Positions 14,274 through 23,833 are shown, numbered from the stretch's first letter. The stretch is 35,378 nt of DNA from an uncultured Bacteroidota bacterium (GCA_902784465.1 CACZUZ010000024.1:12340-47717), one strand, 5' to 3'. Translations and numbers: made by a program. The notes: generated by a model not told the origin, from the sequence alone.

Positions 14274-15188
14274 ATGAAGAAGAGCTCAATTGTCGGCCAT
14301 ATAGCGTGTGCCGCCACCTATTTCATCTTTGGCATTAACATAGTCACCTGTAGGGACATAGCCACGGAAGGAACGATACCGCCGATGGTGCTGTTCACGA
14401 TGAGGGCGCTGTTTGCGGGGGCGCTGTTCTGGATAGTGTCGCTGTTCAGGCCCGAGAAGGTGGATAGAGTAGACCTGCTGAAGATAGCCGGAGCCGGTGT
14501 GCTGGGCATCTTTCTGCCACAGGTGACCTTCCTATATGGCATCACGATGACAACGCCGGTGGACCTTTCGGTGGTGGGTACGATTACCCCAATCCTGACG
14601 ATGTTTGCCGCTGCGATATTCCTGAAAGAGCCAATAACGTGGAAGAAAGCCATCGGCGTGGCGGTGAGTTTTGGCGGCGTGGTGTGGCTGATACTGCAAA
14701 GTGTGTCGATGGGAGGTGGTGCCAGTGCCACCAAGCCCATGGGGATAATGCTGTGCTTAGCGAACTGCACGGTCTTTGCGCTATATCTGGGCACATGCAG
14801 GCCGCTCACGACGAAATACACGTCGGTGACGATGATGAAATGGATGTTTCTGGTGTCGTTTTTGCTGTCGCTGCCCTTTACCCTGCCGCAGCTGCCTACC
14901 ACAGACTTCGGGGCAGTATCGACGAAGGTGTGGCTTGAGGTGGGGTTTCTGATTCTGTTTGCTACATTTGTGGCGTACTTCCTTATCCCCATCGGGCAGA
15001 AGAGGATACGGCCGACGTTGGTGAGCATGTATGGCTACCTGCAGCCCATCATAGCCACGACGGCGGCGATAGCGACGGGGATGGACAGCTTGACGGTAAC
15101 GAAGGTTCTGTCTGCCCTGCTCGTTTTTACGGGGGTCTATATAGTGAACCAGAGCAAAGCGAGGGTCCAGCTGCCGGAACAAGAATAA
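14274..15188 (+). CDS. EamA/DMT-family transporter
   Basis: A 304-residue protein of the drug/metabolite transporter superfamily with ten predicted membrane helices in two EamA repeats (about 8-140 and 155-295). Typical landmarks are the first-helix segment YFIFGINIV, LYGITMTTPVDLSVVGTITPILT ahead of the mid-repeat LKEPITWKKAIGVAVSFGGV, and YLQPIIATTAAIATGMDSLT in the second repeat. The family exports amino acids, nucleotides or other metabolites; the substrate cannot be predicted. It probably shares a transcript with the preceding membrane protein and is convergent with the MBOAT gene. No clear terminator was seen in the 30 bases between them. Confidence 0.9.
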   Translation: MKKSSIVGHIACAATYFIFGINIVTCRDIATEGTIPPMVLFTMRALFAGALFWIVSLFRPEKVDRVDLLKIAGAGVLGIFLPQVTFLYGITMTTPVDLSVVGTITPILTMFAAAIFLKEPITWKKAIGVAVSFGGVVWLILQSVSMGGGASATKPMGIMLCLANCTVFALYLGTCRPLTTKYTSVTMMKWMFLVSFLLSLPFTLPQLPTTDFGAVSTKVWLEVGFLILFATFVAYFLIPIGQKRIRPTLVSMYGYLQPIIATTAAIATGMDSLTVTKVLSALLVFTGVYIVNQSKARVQLPEQE

Positions 15189-15218
15189 AGTTCCTTGGGC
15201 GACTGGGGAGGGTGAAAA

Positions 15219-17198
15219 TCAGAACTGGAAATAGATGAAGGGCTGGAGGTCGGCAGTGATGAACTGATAGACAACGAAGACGGCAACGACGACCACGATG
15301 GCCATGAGCCAGAGGGGCATGAGGGCGAAACTGAGGCGATAGCGACGCTTGAAATTGTCGGGGAGCCAATGGATAATCATGCCGATGGCAAAGGCGATGA
15401 ATACCTTACTGTAGACGGAAATGATGTCGGGGACAAGGGAGAGATCCCAGGGGCCGCCAATCTGGTTGACCATATTCTTGGCGGTGTTCCAAGCCACCTG
15501 ATTGGCATCGGCGGGAGGGAGGTTGGAACCGGCGCGGAAAAAGAGACGGGTGAAGGTGATGAAGACGAAAGTGAGGAAGATGTTCCAAACCCTTTCGTAG
15601 GAGGCGAGGAAGCCAGACCGCTGCAAACGAGGGCGATTGCGAGTAAAGGGGATGACGATGAAATAGCGTATGATTGTGCCAACGGCGATGATGCCCGTCC
15701 AGACGGCGCCCAGGTTGAGAGCCGGAGAAGGCCAGATGATGTCGGCCAGAAGGAAGGCAGCAAAGAGAATCTCGGTGGCGACCACGCGGGCGCGTCCGCC
15801 CTGATTTTTCCACCATTTGTAGACGAGGATGCCCAAGCCGTTGAGGCCGCCCCAAGTGATGAAATTGAAGCTGGCACCGTGCCACATGCCGCCGAGGAGC
15901 ATGGTGTCCATGTTGTTGATGTTGGTGTTGAACTCCTTACGGTGGCGAGGGAAGATGAAATAGACTGCGACGAGCAGGCCGATGACAGAGGTGACGAGGA
16001 GGGTGACCCAAGCCGTATGGGCCATCAAGGCGACGACGATGAGCATGCCGCCAAGGATGATGTAGGAGGCCGGTGTGGCGCGACGGTTGCCGCCAAGGGG
16101 GATGTAGAGATAGTCCTTGAGCCAGTTGGAGAGGGAGATGTGCCAACGTTTCCAGAAGCCGGCGGGGTTGGTAGCCTTGTAGGGCGAGTTGAAATTGCGT
16201 GGCAGGTAAAAACCCATGAGCATGGCAACACCGATGGCGATGTCGGTATAGCCGGAGAAGTCGGCATAGACCTGGAGAGAATAGAGGAAGAGGGCCGAGA
16301 GGTTCTCGAAGCCGGTGAACATGAGGGGATTGTCGAAGACACGGTCGACGAAATTGACAGCGAGGAAGTCGCTGAGAATAATCTTCTTGAGGAGGCCGTT
16401 GAGAATCCAGAAAACGGCTATGCCAAACTGGCGACGGGAGAGGAAATAGCGTTTGTAGAGCTGGGGGATGAACTGGTCGGCGCGGACAATGGGGCCGGCA
16501 ACAAGCTGAGGAAAGAAGGTGGTGTAGAAGCCGAAGTCGAGGACGTTGCCGGCATGAGGAATCTTGTGCTTATAGACATCGACGATATAACTGATATTCT
16601 GGAAAGTGAAGAAAGATATGCCGACAGGGAGAAGGATGGTAGAGGCATCGAAACGGGGTTTGGAGGTGAAATGGTTGGCGAACTGGGCAAAATGGTTGAC
16701 GACCACATGCTCGGTGTGGAACATAGTGTTGTAGATGTCGGTGAAGAAATAGGCGTACTTGAAATAGAAAAGCACCAGCAGATTGACGACCACACCAAAG
16801 ATCATGAGGGCTTTGGAGAGAGAGGCTCGGCGGACGGAGAAGGGACCGATGCGAGTGGTCGTGGAGTCGCCGCTGAGACGGTCCATCCAGATGCCGAGGA
16901 GATAGCCCAGGAAAGTGGAGAAAACGAGGAGGAGGACGAAGAGACCGGAAGTCTTGAAATAGAAAAAGAGGCTGACGATGAAAAGGTAGCCGTTGCGGAT
17001 GGAGAGCTTGGAGAGCCTGGGGTTGCGGCCCAGGCGTGCCGACTTGTGGAGACGGCGCGCAAGCAGCTGGCTGTGGAGCAAGCAGTAGCCGGCGAAGACA
17101 AGAAAGAAGAAGGCCCAGAAGTTGAACTGAGTGAAAAGAAGCGGATGGCTTTTGTCGAAGGAGAAGAGGTCAATAAGAAATGTAAATAAGTCCTTCAT
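15219..17198 (-). CDS. MBOAT-family O-acyltransferase (AlgI/DltB-like)
   Basis: A 659-residue polytopic membrane enzyme. The hallmark NPAGFWKRWHISLSNWLKDYL block is followed by YIPLGG, with conserved H353, and the second catalytic histidine H440 lies in GGMWHGASFNF. AlgI/DltB-type MBOATs move acyl groups, often acetyl, across the membrane to a glycan acceptor. It is longer than AlgI (about 520), with an extended N-terminus and extra C-terminal helices. It overlaps the upstream SGNH-like gene by 29 bases and follows two SGNH genes, the usual pairing of membrane donor and periplasmic acyl-transfer partner. The likely acceptor is a surface polysaccharide or lipid-linked glycan; linkage to lpxD hints at, but does not prove, LPS. 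Confidence 0.93.
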   Translation of the reverse strand: MKDLFTFLIDLFSFDKSHPLLFTQFNFWAFFFLVFAGYCLLHSQLLARRLHKSARLGRNPRLSKLSIRNGYLFIVSLFFYFKTSGLFVLLLVFSTFLGYLLGIWMDRLSGDSTTTRIGPFSVRRASLSKALMIFGVVVNLLVLFYFKYAYFFTDIYNTMFHTEHVVVNHFAQFANHFTSKPRFDASTILLPVGISFFTFQNISYIVDVYKHKIPHAGNVLDFGFYTTFFPQLVAGPIVRADQFIPQLYKRYFLSRRQFGIAVFWILNGLLKKIILSDFLAVNFVDRVFDNPLMFTGFENLSALFLYSLQVYADFSGYTDIAIGVAMLMGFYLPRNFNSPYKATNPAGFWKRWHISLSNWLKDYLYIPLGGNRRATPASYIILGGMLIVVALMAHTAWVTLLVTSVIGLLVAVYFIFPRHRKEFNTNINNMDTMLLGGMWHGASFNFITWGGLNGLGILVYKWWKNQGGRARVVATEILFAAFLLADIIWPSPALNLGAVWTGIIAVGTIIRYFIVIPFTRNRPRLQRSGFLASYERVWNIFLTFVFITFTRLFFRAGSNLPPADANQVAWNTAKNMVNQIGGPWDLSLVPDIISVYSKVFIAFAIGMIIHWLPDNFKRRYRLSFALMPLWLMAIVVVVAVFVVYQFITADLQPFIYFQF

Positions 17199-18738
17199 TG
17201 TCGGAATTGTTTTTCTTTCTGTCGGCGGGTTTCTGGTAAATTCTAGGAGTTTTCCGTTTATCTTTTTTGAGCTTGGACGAATCGTCAGGCTGCTGACTGT
17301 CCAGTGTTTCGGAACGACGAGGGACGGAGTCGACGGGCTGAGGAGCAGGAGGCTGCTTGGGGACGGGGCGGCAGAGCTCGATTGCGCTGAAAAGAGCGTT
17401 GGAGAAGAGGTCGCCGAGGAGCTGGTAGCCGCGACGGGTGAAGTGGACGCGGTCCTTTTGACCGAGGCCGTTGGCGGTCCACGTCTTCATGGAATTGAGG
17501 CCGCCCATGATGGAGAACTGGTCCCAGACCATACCGCCGGACTCGCGGGCGATGCGGAAGAAAGCCTCGCGGACGAGAGGGCCGTTGTTGTTGACGTGGT
17601 AGCGGCGCTTGACGCGACGGTAGCTGTCGTTGTTGGTGATGAAGACAAGAGCGCAGTCGGGGCTGACGGCGCGGATAGAGTCGACGAGGGCGAGGTAGCG
17701 TTGGCGGAAGAGGGCCGAGTCGTAGTTGGGGCCGGCGGCATCGTTGATGCCTATGCCGAAGATGACGAGGTCGGGTTTGGCAAGACGGAGGTCGGAGGTG
17801 AAGTAGGGGCACTTGTTGAGATAGTCGGAGACAGAAGCGCCATTGACGCCGACGGAATGGTAGGTGATGCCTGGAAGAGAGTTCTCGAGGAAGAGGCCTG
17901 TCAGGGCGAAAGACTGCCCGCTGTCGCAAGGCAGGATGACGGCAAGAGAGTCGACAGAGGAGGAGAGATGGTAATAGTAGCGGCGGAGAGGGAGGTTGAT
18001 GCTGTCGGGCGAGAGGAGAGAGTCGGAACAGTTGACCCTGAGACGCGGGATGACGCCGCCCCGGGAATGGCCGAGAAGGACGACAGAGGTGGTGGCGAAC
18101 CGCAGGTCGGGGTCGGAGAGCGAGAAGCCAATCTGGGCGGTGGAGTCGGAAGCGGTGACAGCGATGCCGGCTAGGCCGAGAAACTCGGCAGGCTCCTTGT
18201 AGACATTGCGCGTAAGAGCAAGAGGATGAGAGCGGGAGACCCTATAATCGAAAGGGTTGTTGCACTTGACGGCAGCAGAATAGGGGAAAAGGAGTCCGCG
18301 GGAGGCGAAAGGGAAGGTGCCCTCGACGGCCGAGCCCTGAAGAGAGCGGCGGGCACCGAGCAGGATGTTACGGCGGATCTGGTGAGGGAAGGTGCCGCCC
18401 TGGACGTGGGAGGCGCCAATCTGCATAATCACGACGTTGCCCTGGCCAGAGGAGAGGACGCGGTGCCACTTGGCGGAGAAGCGGCGCATCTGGGTGCTGT
18501 CGTCGAAGAAGATAAGGCGATTGGAATCGTAATTGATGAAAGAATAAGAGCTATCGATAGGGACATAGAGGAGAGAATCGACGACCTGATAGGGGCTGCC
18601 AACCCTCTGTCGCTGGGCATGGGAGCAGGAAGAGAGGAGCAGGAAGAAGAGGATAAAGGACGATATGTAGGCTTTGAACTGCAAGGGAAAGGGATAATTA
18701 ATCGGTTGATTGTTTGACGGTTTCGGAAGCGATGACAT
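17170..18738 (-). CDS. SGNH/GDSL-hydrolase-like lipoprotein, partner of the MBOAT
   Basis: A predicted lipoprotein (signal FILFFLLLSSC, lipobox LSSC). From the ATG at 18738 it has 522 residues and overlaps the upstream SGNH gene by 41 bases; a TTG at 18684 would give a tighter signal peptide. The SGNH blocks are present but altered: block I reads MQIGASHVQGG with Ala in place of the usual Asp (GAS for GDS) while the serine remains; block III is FGIGINDA; block V is DRVHFTRRG with the catalytic Asp-His pair. A jelly-roll-like insertion separates blocks I and III. Such proteins transfer or remove acetyl groups on glycans in the periplasm. It overlaps the MBOAT gene, pointing to joint function. 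Confidence 0.82.
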   Translation of the reverse strand: MSSLPKPSNNQPINYPFPLQFKAYISSFILFFLLLSSCSHAQRQRVGSPYQVVDSLLYVPIDSSYSFINYDSNRLIFFDDSTQMRRFSAKWHRVLSSGQGNVVIMQIGASHVQGGTFPHQIRRNILLGARRSLQGSAVEGTFPFASRGLLFPYSAAVKCNNPFDYRVSRSHPLALTRNVYKEPAEFLGLAGIAVTASDSTAQIGFSLSDPDLRFATTSVVLLGHSRGGVIPRLRVNCSDSLLSPDSINLPLRRYYYHLSSSVDSLAVILPCDSGQSFALTGLFLENSLPGITYHSVGVNGASVSDYLNKCPYFTSDLRLAKPDLVIFGIGINDAAGPNYDSALFRQRYLALVDSIRAVSPDCALVFITNNDSYRRVKRRYHVNNNGPLVREAFFRIARESGGMVWDQFSIMGGLNSMKTWTANGLGQKDRVHFTRRGYQLLGDLFSNALFSAIELCRPVPKQPPAPQPVDSVPRRSETLDSQQPDDSSKLKKDKRKTPRIYQKPADRKKNNSDNEGLIYISY

Positions 18739-20155
18739 CGTGCCAGAGTTTGTCGAACTGTGAGGGGGACATCTTCTTGCGGATGGTGTAGAGCTCGTAG
18801 AGTTTGAGGATGGCGTCGCTGAGATAGTCGCCCATGAGGTTGGCACCCTTGTGGGTGAAATGGACATAGTCGTTGCCGGCGAGACCCTCCTTGTTCCAGA
18901 CAATCATAGAGTTGCGGCCGCCCATGGCATCGAAGATGCTCCAATAGGCGGCGCCGTGAAGGGTAGCCATCTGATGGAGTTTCTCGACGATGGTGGGGAG
19001 CATGGGATAGGTGGCCAGCTGGCCGGCGACCATAGTGCTCATGTCGGAGGGGCCGACGAAGAGGATGACGGCGTCGGGGCAAGCCTGGCGGATATAGTCG
19101 ATCTGCTCGCCAAGGCGCTTGCAGTAGGCATCGATGACCTTCTCGGATTTGAGGTAGGGGACGGAGTTGCCGCCGAACTGCATGATGATGACAGAGACGT
19201 TGGCAAGGCGATAGGAGACAGCGAGTTGGTCGAAGGGGACCATCTTGAACTGATGGCCGGAAGTGGAACGCATGCCAATGTTGTCGACAGCCACGCCAGG
19301 GCCGTTGTCGACCATGACGCCATAGATGTCGGCATTGCCGCTAAGGGACAGAGAGGCAGAAGAGGTGGCAGAGTCCAACTGCCACGAAATGAGGTTGATG
19401 CCCTCGGACGAGACAGACTGAGAGAAGGTGGAGCCACCTATGCGGTCGCGGAAAGAGACCGAGAGTGGACCCGGGCGGTTGTTGAACAACACACGGACGG
19501 TGGAGAAGCGGCCGGCGAGCTGGGAAGCATAGCGGCCCTTGGAGGCTGAAAGGGACATGGTGGCCGTGCCGGCGACACGCCAGCTGCGGAGCATGGGACC
19601 GAAATTGGAACCATGACGGATGAAGGTGCTGTCGCCCCAAGAGGACTGGCCGACGATGGGGCCGGAGGCAGACTGGTTGAACGAGAGCGTGGGAACCGGC
19701 TGGCGGAGAGGGAGCATGCCAGGGCCACCGCCGCCGAACTGCTGCTGGAGACGCTCGCGGAGGCGGCAAGAGACGCGGTCCATCTCGATTTGGGAGTCGC
19801 CATAGTGCATGACACGCACTATCTCGCCATTGTCGAGGGCCTGTTCAGCACGAGAGAAGAAGGGGTCGAAAAAGGCCACATCGTCGTCGGGGAGCCAGAA
19901 ACGCGTCTGGCCCTGGAAGATGACCTGATAGCAGTCAGCGAGAGAGTCGCGGAGGCCGGTGAGGTCGCGGACGGGGCGATGGACAAGGAGTTGGTCGATA
20001 CCCTTCTGCTTCTCGCGGACGAAGACCTTGTGGAGCGAGGGGAAGCGGAGGGTGACGTTGCCGACAGGGATGCCGCTGGAGGGGAAGAGCAGGCAAAGCA
20101 AGGCCAAGGCAACGAGAACGATGGCGAAGAACCTAAGTGTAGAGGAGAGTTTCAA
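18698..20155 (-). CDS. SGNH/GDSL-hydrolase-like envelope protein
   Basis: A 485-residue protein with an N-terminal membrane anchor (about 8-28: [15 protein letters not shown]). SGNH block I is [13 protein letters not shown], a GGNS-type block follows in [12 protein letters not shown], a supporting block reads LFVGPSDMS, and block V is [10 protein letters not shown] with the Asp-His pair, so the catalytic triad appears complete. A beta-rich region between blocks I and III ([12 protein letters not shown]) resembles the carbohydrate-binding insert of AlgJ/AlgX-like acyltransferases. The start is TTG in a TTGA overlap with the lpxD stop; no ATG precedes the anchor. Together with the second SGNH protein and the MBOAT it likely forms an acylation complex at the cell envelope. 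Confidence 0.85.
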   Translation of the reverse strand: MKLSSTLRFFAIVLVALALLCLLFPSSGIPVGNVTLRFPSLHKVFVREKQKGIDQLLVHRPVRDLTGLRDSLADCYQVIFQGQTRFWLPDDDVAFFDPFFSRAEQALDNGEIVRVMHYGDSQIEMDRVSCRLRERLQQQFGGGGPGMLPLRQPVPTLSFNQSASGPIVGQSSWGDSTFIRHGSNFGPMLRSWRVAGTATMSLSASKGRYASQLAGRFSTVRVLFNNRPGPLSVSFRDRIGGSTFSQSVSSEGINLISWQLDSATSSASLSLSGNADIYGVMVDNGPGVAVDNIGMRSTSGHQFKMVPFDQLAVSYRLANVSVIIMQFGGNSVPYLKSEKVIDAYCKRLGEQIDYIRQACPDAVILFVGPSDMSTMVAGQLATYPMLPTIVEKLHQMATLHGAAYWSIFDAMGGRNSMIVWNKEGLAGNDYVHFTHKGANLMGDYLSDAILKLYELYTIRKKMSPSQFDKLWHDVIASETVKQSTD

Positions 20156-21177
20156 AGCTTGGCAAGTTTCTTTTCGAGTTCGTCGACACGCTGGAAGAGC
20201 TTGTCGAGGTTACGCTCGAAGACATAGATTTTGCGCTGTTTGACGGCATCGGTGGCTGGGGAGCCAAGGATGGTGACATTGTCGGGGAAGGAGCGAGTGA
20301 CACCACTCTGGGCGGCGATGGTGACATTGTTGCCGACCTCGATGTGGCCGACGATGCCCACCTGGCCGGCGATGACACAGTGGCTGCCGACCTTGCCGGA
20401 GCCGGCGATGCCGCTCTGGGAAGCCATGACGGTGTTGCTGCCAACGACGACATTGTGAGCTATCTGGCAGAGGTTGTCTAGCTTGACGCCCTTATGGATG
20501 ACGGTAGAGCCAAGAGTGGCGCGGTCGATGGTGGTGTTGGCGCCAATCTCGACATCGTCCTCGATGACGACGTTGCCTATCTGGTCGATTTTCTGATAGG
20601 AGCCGTCGGCTGTGGGAGCGAAGCCGAAGCCGTCGGCGCCGACAACGACACCGGAATGGAGAATGCAGCGAGAGCCGATGACGCAGTTCTGATAGACGCG
20701 GACACCGGCGAAAAGGGTGGTGTTGTCGCCGACCTGGGAATTGTCGCCCACGTAGGTCTGAGGATAAATCTTGACACCATCGCCTATACGTGCGTTCTCG
20801 CCAACGAAGGCGAAAGGACCGATATAGCAATCCTTACCTATAGAAGCAGAGGGGGAGATGAAAGCCTGAGGGTCGACGCCTTTTTTGTCGAGTTGCATCT
20901 CGTTGTATTTTTTGAGGAGAGAGGCGAAGGCTAGATAGGGGTCGTCGACGCGGATGAGGGTGGCAGGGACGGGATGCTCGGGGACGAAAGAGTTGCCGAC
21001 AATGACTGCCGTGGCCTCAGTGGAGTAGATATAGTTGGAATACTTGGCATTGGCCAGGAAAGAGAGGCCGCCGGGGATGCCTTCCTCGATTTTGCAGAGG
21101 GTCCAGACTTCGGCATTGGGATTGCCCTCGACAGTACCGGAGAGCATGGCAGCTATCTGACTGGTAAGAAACTTCAT
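20152..21177 (-). CDS. lpxD: UDP-3-O-(3-hydroxyacyl)glucosamine N-acyltransferase
   Basis: A 341-residue cytoplasmic enzyme of lipid A synthesis that adds a 3-hydroxyacyl chain to UDP-3-O-acylglucosamine from acyl-ACP. After an N-terminal uridine-binding domain (about 1-100), a left-handed beta-helix of hexapeptide repeats runs from about 110 to 310 (for example [20 protein letters not shown]). The catalytic histidine is H241 in [12 protein letters not shown]-terminal helix (about 315-340) completes the trimer fold. Length is normal. It is first in the run lpxD - SGNH - SGNH - MBOAT and is translationally coupled to the next gene. A short AT-rich gap separates it from the ComEA-like gene. Confidence 0.96.
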   Translation of the reverse strand: MKFLTSQIAAMLSGTVEGNPNAEVWTLCKIEEGIPGGLSFLANAKYSNYIYSTEATAVIVGNSFVPEHPVPATLIRVDDPYLAFASLLKKYNEMQLDKKGVDPQAFISPSASIGKDCYIGPFAFVGENARIGDGVKIYPQTYVGDNSQVGDNTTLFAGVRVYQNCVIGSRCILHSGVVVGADGFGFAPTADGSYQKIDQIGNVVIEDDVEIGANTTIDRATLGSTVIHKGVKLDNLCQIAHNVVVGSNTVMASQSGIAGSGKVGSHCVIAGQVGIVGHIEVGNNVTIAAQSGVTRSFPDNVTILGSPATDAVKQRKIYVFERNLDKLFQRVDELEKKLAKL

Positions 21178-21229
21178 AGAAAGATTGTTTAGGATTTGAA
21201 AAAATCGATATCAGAGTGTCAACGCGATT

Positions 21230-21919
21230 TTAGTAATTATATTGTATATAGTCACCGATTTTTCTTGCAGTGGAGTCGTCGATGAGGTTAATTTTCAACA
21301 AATCGGAGTAGTTGCGAATGGGGCCGACGGAGTTGCGGTAGTCGACAATGGCGCGGGCCTGATAGTAGTCGAGGTAGGGATGGCGGCGGAGCTGGTCGAG
21401 AGAGGCCGAGTTGATGGGCAGGAGATTGACGCTTGATTTGGAGAGGGTTAGATGGTGAGCGATAGACGAGAAGCGGTCGGTGGTCATGCCGTAGACCTCA
21501 AGGAGTTGTGACGTAGAGACAAAGCCGCCGAGAAGGGAGCGATACTTGACGATGCGAGAGGCGAAAACAGGGCCGATGCCACGCAGGAGCTGAAGACGGG
21601 AGGTGTCGGCGGTGTTGATGTCGACGAGGAGGGTGTCGTAGGGGTTTTGGCGAGGGCCCCTCCCCCACCCTATCGAACCTGATGGTCGGAGAGAGTCGGC
21701 GGCGAAGCCAGAATGCAGGCGGAAAGACTGGCGGCGGGCAGAATCGTCGAGACGGATGGTGTCGCCATAGAGAGAGACCGCCTGGGCAAGCCGGGAGAAA
21801 TCGGAAGCCGACGGGGCGGTGGAAAAACGGGGCCAAAAGAGGAGAAGCAGGACAACGACGGCAAAAACGACGCTGAGGACGGCGAAGCCTCTCCACTGGC
21901 TGCGGGATGGTTTATCCAT
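21230..21919 (-). CDS. ComEA-like helix-hairpin-helix protein with N-terminal membrane anchor
   Basis: A 229-residue protein with one hydrophobic anchor (about 12-30: FAVLSVVFAVVVLLLLFW). Helix-hairpin-helix motifs follow: DINTADTSRLQLLRGIGPVFASRIV (about 95-119) and a second, INSASLDQLRRHPYLDYYQARAIVDYR, in the C-terminal half. The layout (anchor plus repeated HhH) is that of ComEA-like DNA-binding proteins, which bind double-stranded DNA in the periplasm during uptake. Bacteroidota often encode one without a full competence locus. The gene starts 4 bases after the lptC stop, so it belongs to that transcript. Confidence 0.85.
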   Translation of the reverse strand: MDKPSRSQWRGFAVLSVVFAVVVLLLLFWPRFSTAPSASDFSRLAQAVSLYGDTIRLDDSARRQSFRLHSGFAADSLRPSGSIGWGRGPRQNPYDTLLVDINTADTSRLQLLRGIGPVFASRIVKYRSLLGGFVSTSQLLEVYGMTTDRFSSIAHHLTLSKSSVNLLPINSASLDQLRRHPYLDYYQARAIVDYRNSVGPIRNYSDLLKINLIDDSTARKIGDYIQYNY

Positions 21920-21923
21920 AGAA

Positions 21924-22502
21924 TCACTCCTCGATAGTCATTGTTCCACGCTGATGGTAAATAATTGGGGTCGTGAAGTTTTCGTCGCTTTCGAAACCGT
22001 CGCCATAGGTAACCCGAGAGCCGTTGACCGACTTGACGGGGGCTCTGGAGTAGATGGTATGGGTGACAGATTCCCAGATGATTGAATCGAGGTAGGTGGT
22101 ATCATGGGACCGGAAGTCGATAATGACCACATTGCGATGAGCCTTGATAATCTTGCGGGAATCGAGAGAGGTGGCGGAATCGGCGGTGATGTTGGCGACA
22201 AGACTGGAGCCGTTGTCGCTGTAGATGAGCATATTGAAGCCGTCGGGGAAGACGGTCATCCTCTCGGGCTTGTCGAGGACAACGACGCTTGGGGCGCTGA
22301 GAGACATCTGTAGGTTGCCGGAATTGCTGCGGATGACGCCGACAGAGTCGAGAAGCTGCTGAGGGATGTCCTGGTGGTCGAAGAGGTGGACCTTCTGCAT
22401 ATCGTTGCGGCAGGAGAGCAGGAGAAGGGAGGCTAGAGCAAAACAAGGAAGCGCACCGACGATGCGCTTCCTTAAGATACTAGTTTTAGAGATATGATTC
22501 AC
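21924..22502 (-). CDS. lptC: LptC-like LPS export protein
   Basis: A 192-residue protein from the GTG at 22502. The start is chosen because it gives a lipoprotein-like signal (basic RKR, then ALASLLLLSC) and lies 16 bases after the TPR gene stop; no ATG precedes the signal. The mature part shows the LptC/OstA-type pattern of beta-strands (MLIYSDNGSSLVANITADSATSLDSRKIIKAHRNVVIID, then DTTYLDSIIWESVTHTIYSRAPVK) typical of the LPS-carrying jelly-roll. LptC passes LPS from LptBFG to LptA. A strong hairpin lies inside the signal-peptide codons (22445-22473). The longer open frame upstream is antisense noise over the TPR gene. Confidence 0.82.
   Translation of the reverse strand: MNHISKTSILRKRIVGALPCFALASLLLLSCRNDMQKVHLFDHQDIPQQLLDSVGVIRSNSGNLQMSLSAPSVVVLDKPERMTVFPDGFNMLIYSDNGSSLVANITADSATSLDSRKIIKAHRNVVIIDFRSHDTTYLDSIIWESVTHTIYSRAPVKSVNGSRVTYGDGFESDENFTTPIIYHQRGTMTIEE
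22445..22473 (-). terminator. Terminator-like hairpin inside the start of lptC
   Basis: AAGGAAGCGCA and TGCGCTTCCTT form a perfect 11-bp stem with a 7-base loop. On the minus strand it is followed by GTTTTGC, a weak T-tract. It sits 46 bases after the TPR gene stop but within codons 10-20 of lptC. It may partially terminate the TPR transcript or modulate lptC translation. Confidence 0.5.
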
Positions 22503-22518
22503 AAGGAGAAGAGTGAAA

Positions 22519-23829
22519 TTATTTCTTGGTGCGGACAACAGTGGTAACGCCAATCCAACCAGGGACGGTGAAGGAGTTGCCATCGACGAGGTCGAGGTCG
22601 AAAGCCTTGTCCTGCTTGGGGAAGCCGGCGGAGTAGCTGCTGATGAGACGCTGGGCGGCCTCGACATTCTCGGGGGAGCTGTCGACAGAGATGGCCTTGC
22701 GGGCGACATCGACAGCGGCCCAGTAGGCGGAGGCACCGTTCATGCCATCATCGATGCTGCGATGGCCGGCGGCATAGAGCTGAGCGATAAGGCGATAGGG
22801 CTCGCCCTTGGTGGGCTCGAGGTCGGCAGCCTTGTTATAGGCGGCACGAGCAGCGGAGTAGCTGTTGGCCTCGGTGTAGCAGAGTCCCTGGAGGATGTAC
22901 ATATTGTACTTGTCCTTCTCGTCGGCGCCCTTGAGAGCCTCGTTGACATAGTTGGCGGCCTCGGTGTAGCGTTTACGCTGGTAGTTCATCTGAGCCATGA
23001 GGTAGGCGGTAGAGGGAGAGGGTTCGATCTTGTGAAGGTTCTCGGTAGCAGCGAAGAAGAGGTCGGTGTTCATGCATTTCTTCTTGCGGAGGATGGTAGT
23101 GATTTTCTTGAGGAGGGTGAGGTCCTCGGGGTTGGCGTTGAACTTCTTGGTATAGATGTTGACCAGCTGGTCGCAGGAGGCGAAGGGAGAGAAGCGGTTC
23201 TCGATGTTGGCGACGACGTTGTAGATTTCGGCCTTCTTGGTGCTGTCGGTGGTGGCGGCGAGGATGGCGTCGAGGGCGTCGCTAGCGATGTCGTAGTTGT
23301 CGATGATGAGGGTGGTGTCGGCGCCGCCCTTAGTGACATAGCGGACAGTGGCCTCGAAGTAGCGTTCGATGAAGGCGACATCCAACTTGCTGGCATCAAG
23401 ACTCATAGCCTGGGCATAGAGTTCGTAGTACTCCTTGAGGGCTGCGTCGCCACGGAGCTGCTGGAGGTCGTAGGCCTTGCGAGCGGTGACTTCGGGAGCT
23501 TCGCCAAAGTACTGAATACGGAGGTCGTAGAGGTTCATGAGTTCGTTGACAATCTCAACGCGTTTCTCGGCATCCTTGGAGCTGCTGAAAAGCTGCTTGA
23601 GGATGACGGCGCCCTGGATGTAAAGGTTTTTGGAGCTGGAAGGGCAGGTTTGGAGAGCGATTTTCCAAGGTTCATAGGCATCCTGATACTGTTTGCTTTT
23701 GTAGGCTTCGCCATAGAGGAAGCGGTTGGTCTTGCAAATGCTATCTTCAGCATTCTTGAACTGAGCAGAGACGGGAGCTATAGCTATCGTCAGGAGAAGA
23801 GCCAGAGAAAGGATTTTGTTTGTTTTCAT
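22519..23829 (-). CDS. Periplasmic TPR-repeat protein
   Basis: A 436-residue exported protein with a signal peptide (residues 1-22, cleavage after PVSA). The rest is alpha-helical and contains tetratricopeptide-like repeats, clearest around 20-90 (GEAYKSKQYQDAYEPWKIALQ) and 280-400 (AQMNYQRKRYTEAANYVNEAL, GLCYTEANSYSAARAAYNKAADLEP). No enzymatic motif is visible. It lies between an outer-membrane barrel gene and lptC. TPR proteins in such places usually act as scaffolds for envelope complexes; a direct role with the neighbouring barrel or in LPS transport is only suggested by position. A 13-bp tandem repeat lies just before its ATG. Confidence 0.85.
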   Translation of the reverse strand: MKTNKILSLALLLTIAIAPVSAQFKNAEDSICKTNRFLYGEAYKSKQYQDAYEPWKIALQTCPSSSKNLYIQGAVILKQLFSSSKDAEKRVEIVNELMNLYDLRIQYFGEAPEVTARKAYDLQQLRGDAALKEYYELYAQAMSLDASKLDVAFIERYFEATVRYVTKGGADTTLIIDNYDIASDALDAILAATTDSTKKAEIYNVVANIENRFSPFASCDQLVNIYTKKFNANPEDLTLLKKITTILRKKKCMNTDLFFAATENLHKIEPSPSTAYLMAQMNYQRKRYTEAANYVNEALKGADEKDKYNMYILQGLCYTEANSYSAARAAYNKAADLEPTKGEPYRLIAQLYAAGHRSIDDGMNGASAYWAAVDVARKAISVDSSPENVEAAQRLISSYSAGFPKQDKAFDLDLVDGNSFTVPGWIGVTTVVRTKK

Positions 23830-23833
23830 TTTT

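Noticed and set aside
18739-18903. Upstream extension of the second SGNH gene
   Set aside because: The extra residues are Ser/Thr/Pro-rich out-of-frame reading of the preceding SGNH gene and would hide the lipoprotein signal.
22503-22736. Upstream extension of lptC
   Set aside because: It lies entirely over the TPR gene in another frame and would bury the lipoprotein signal.
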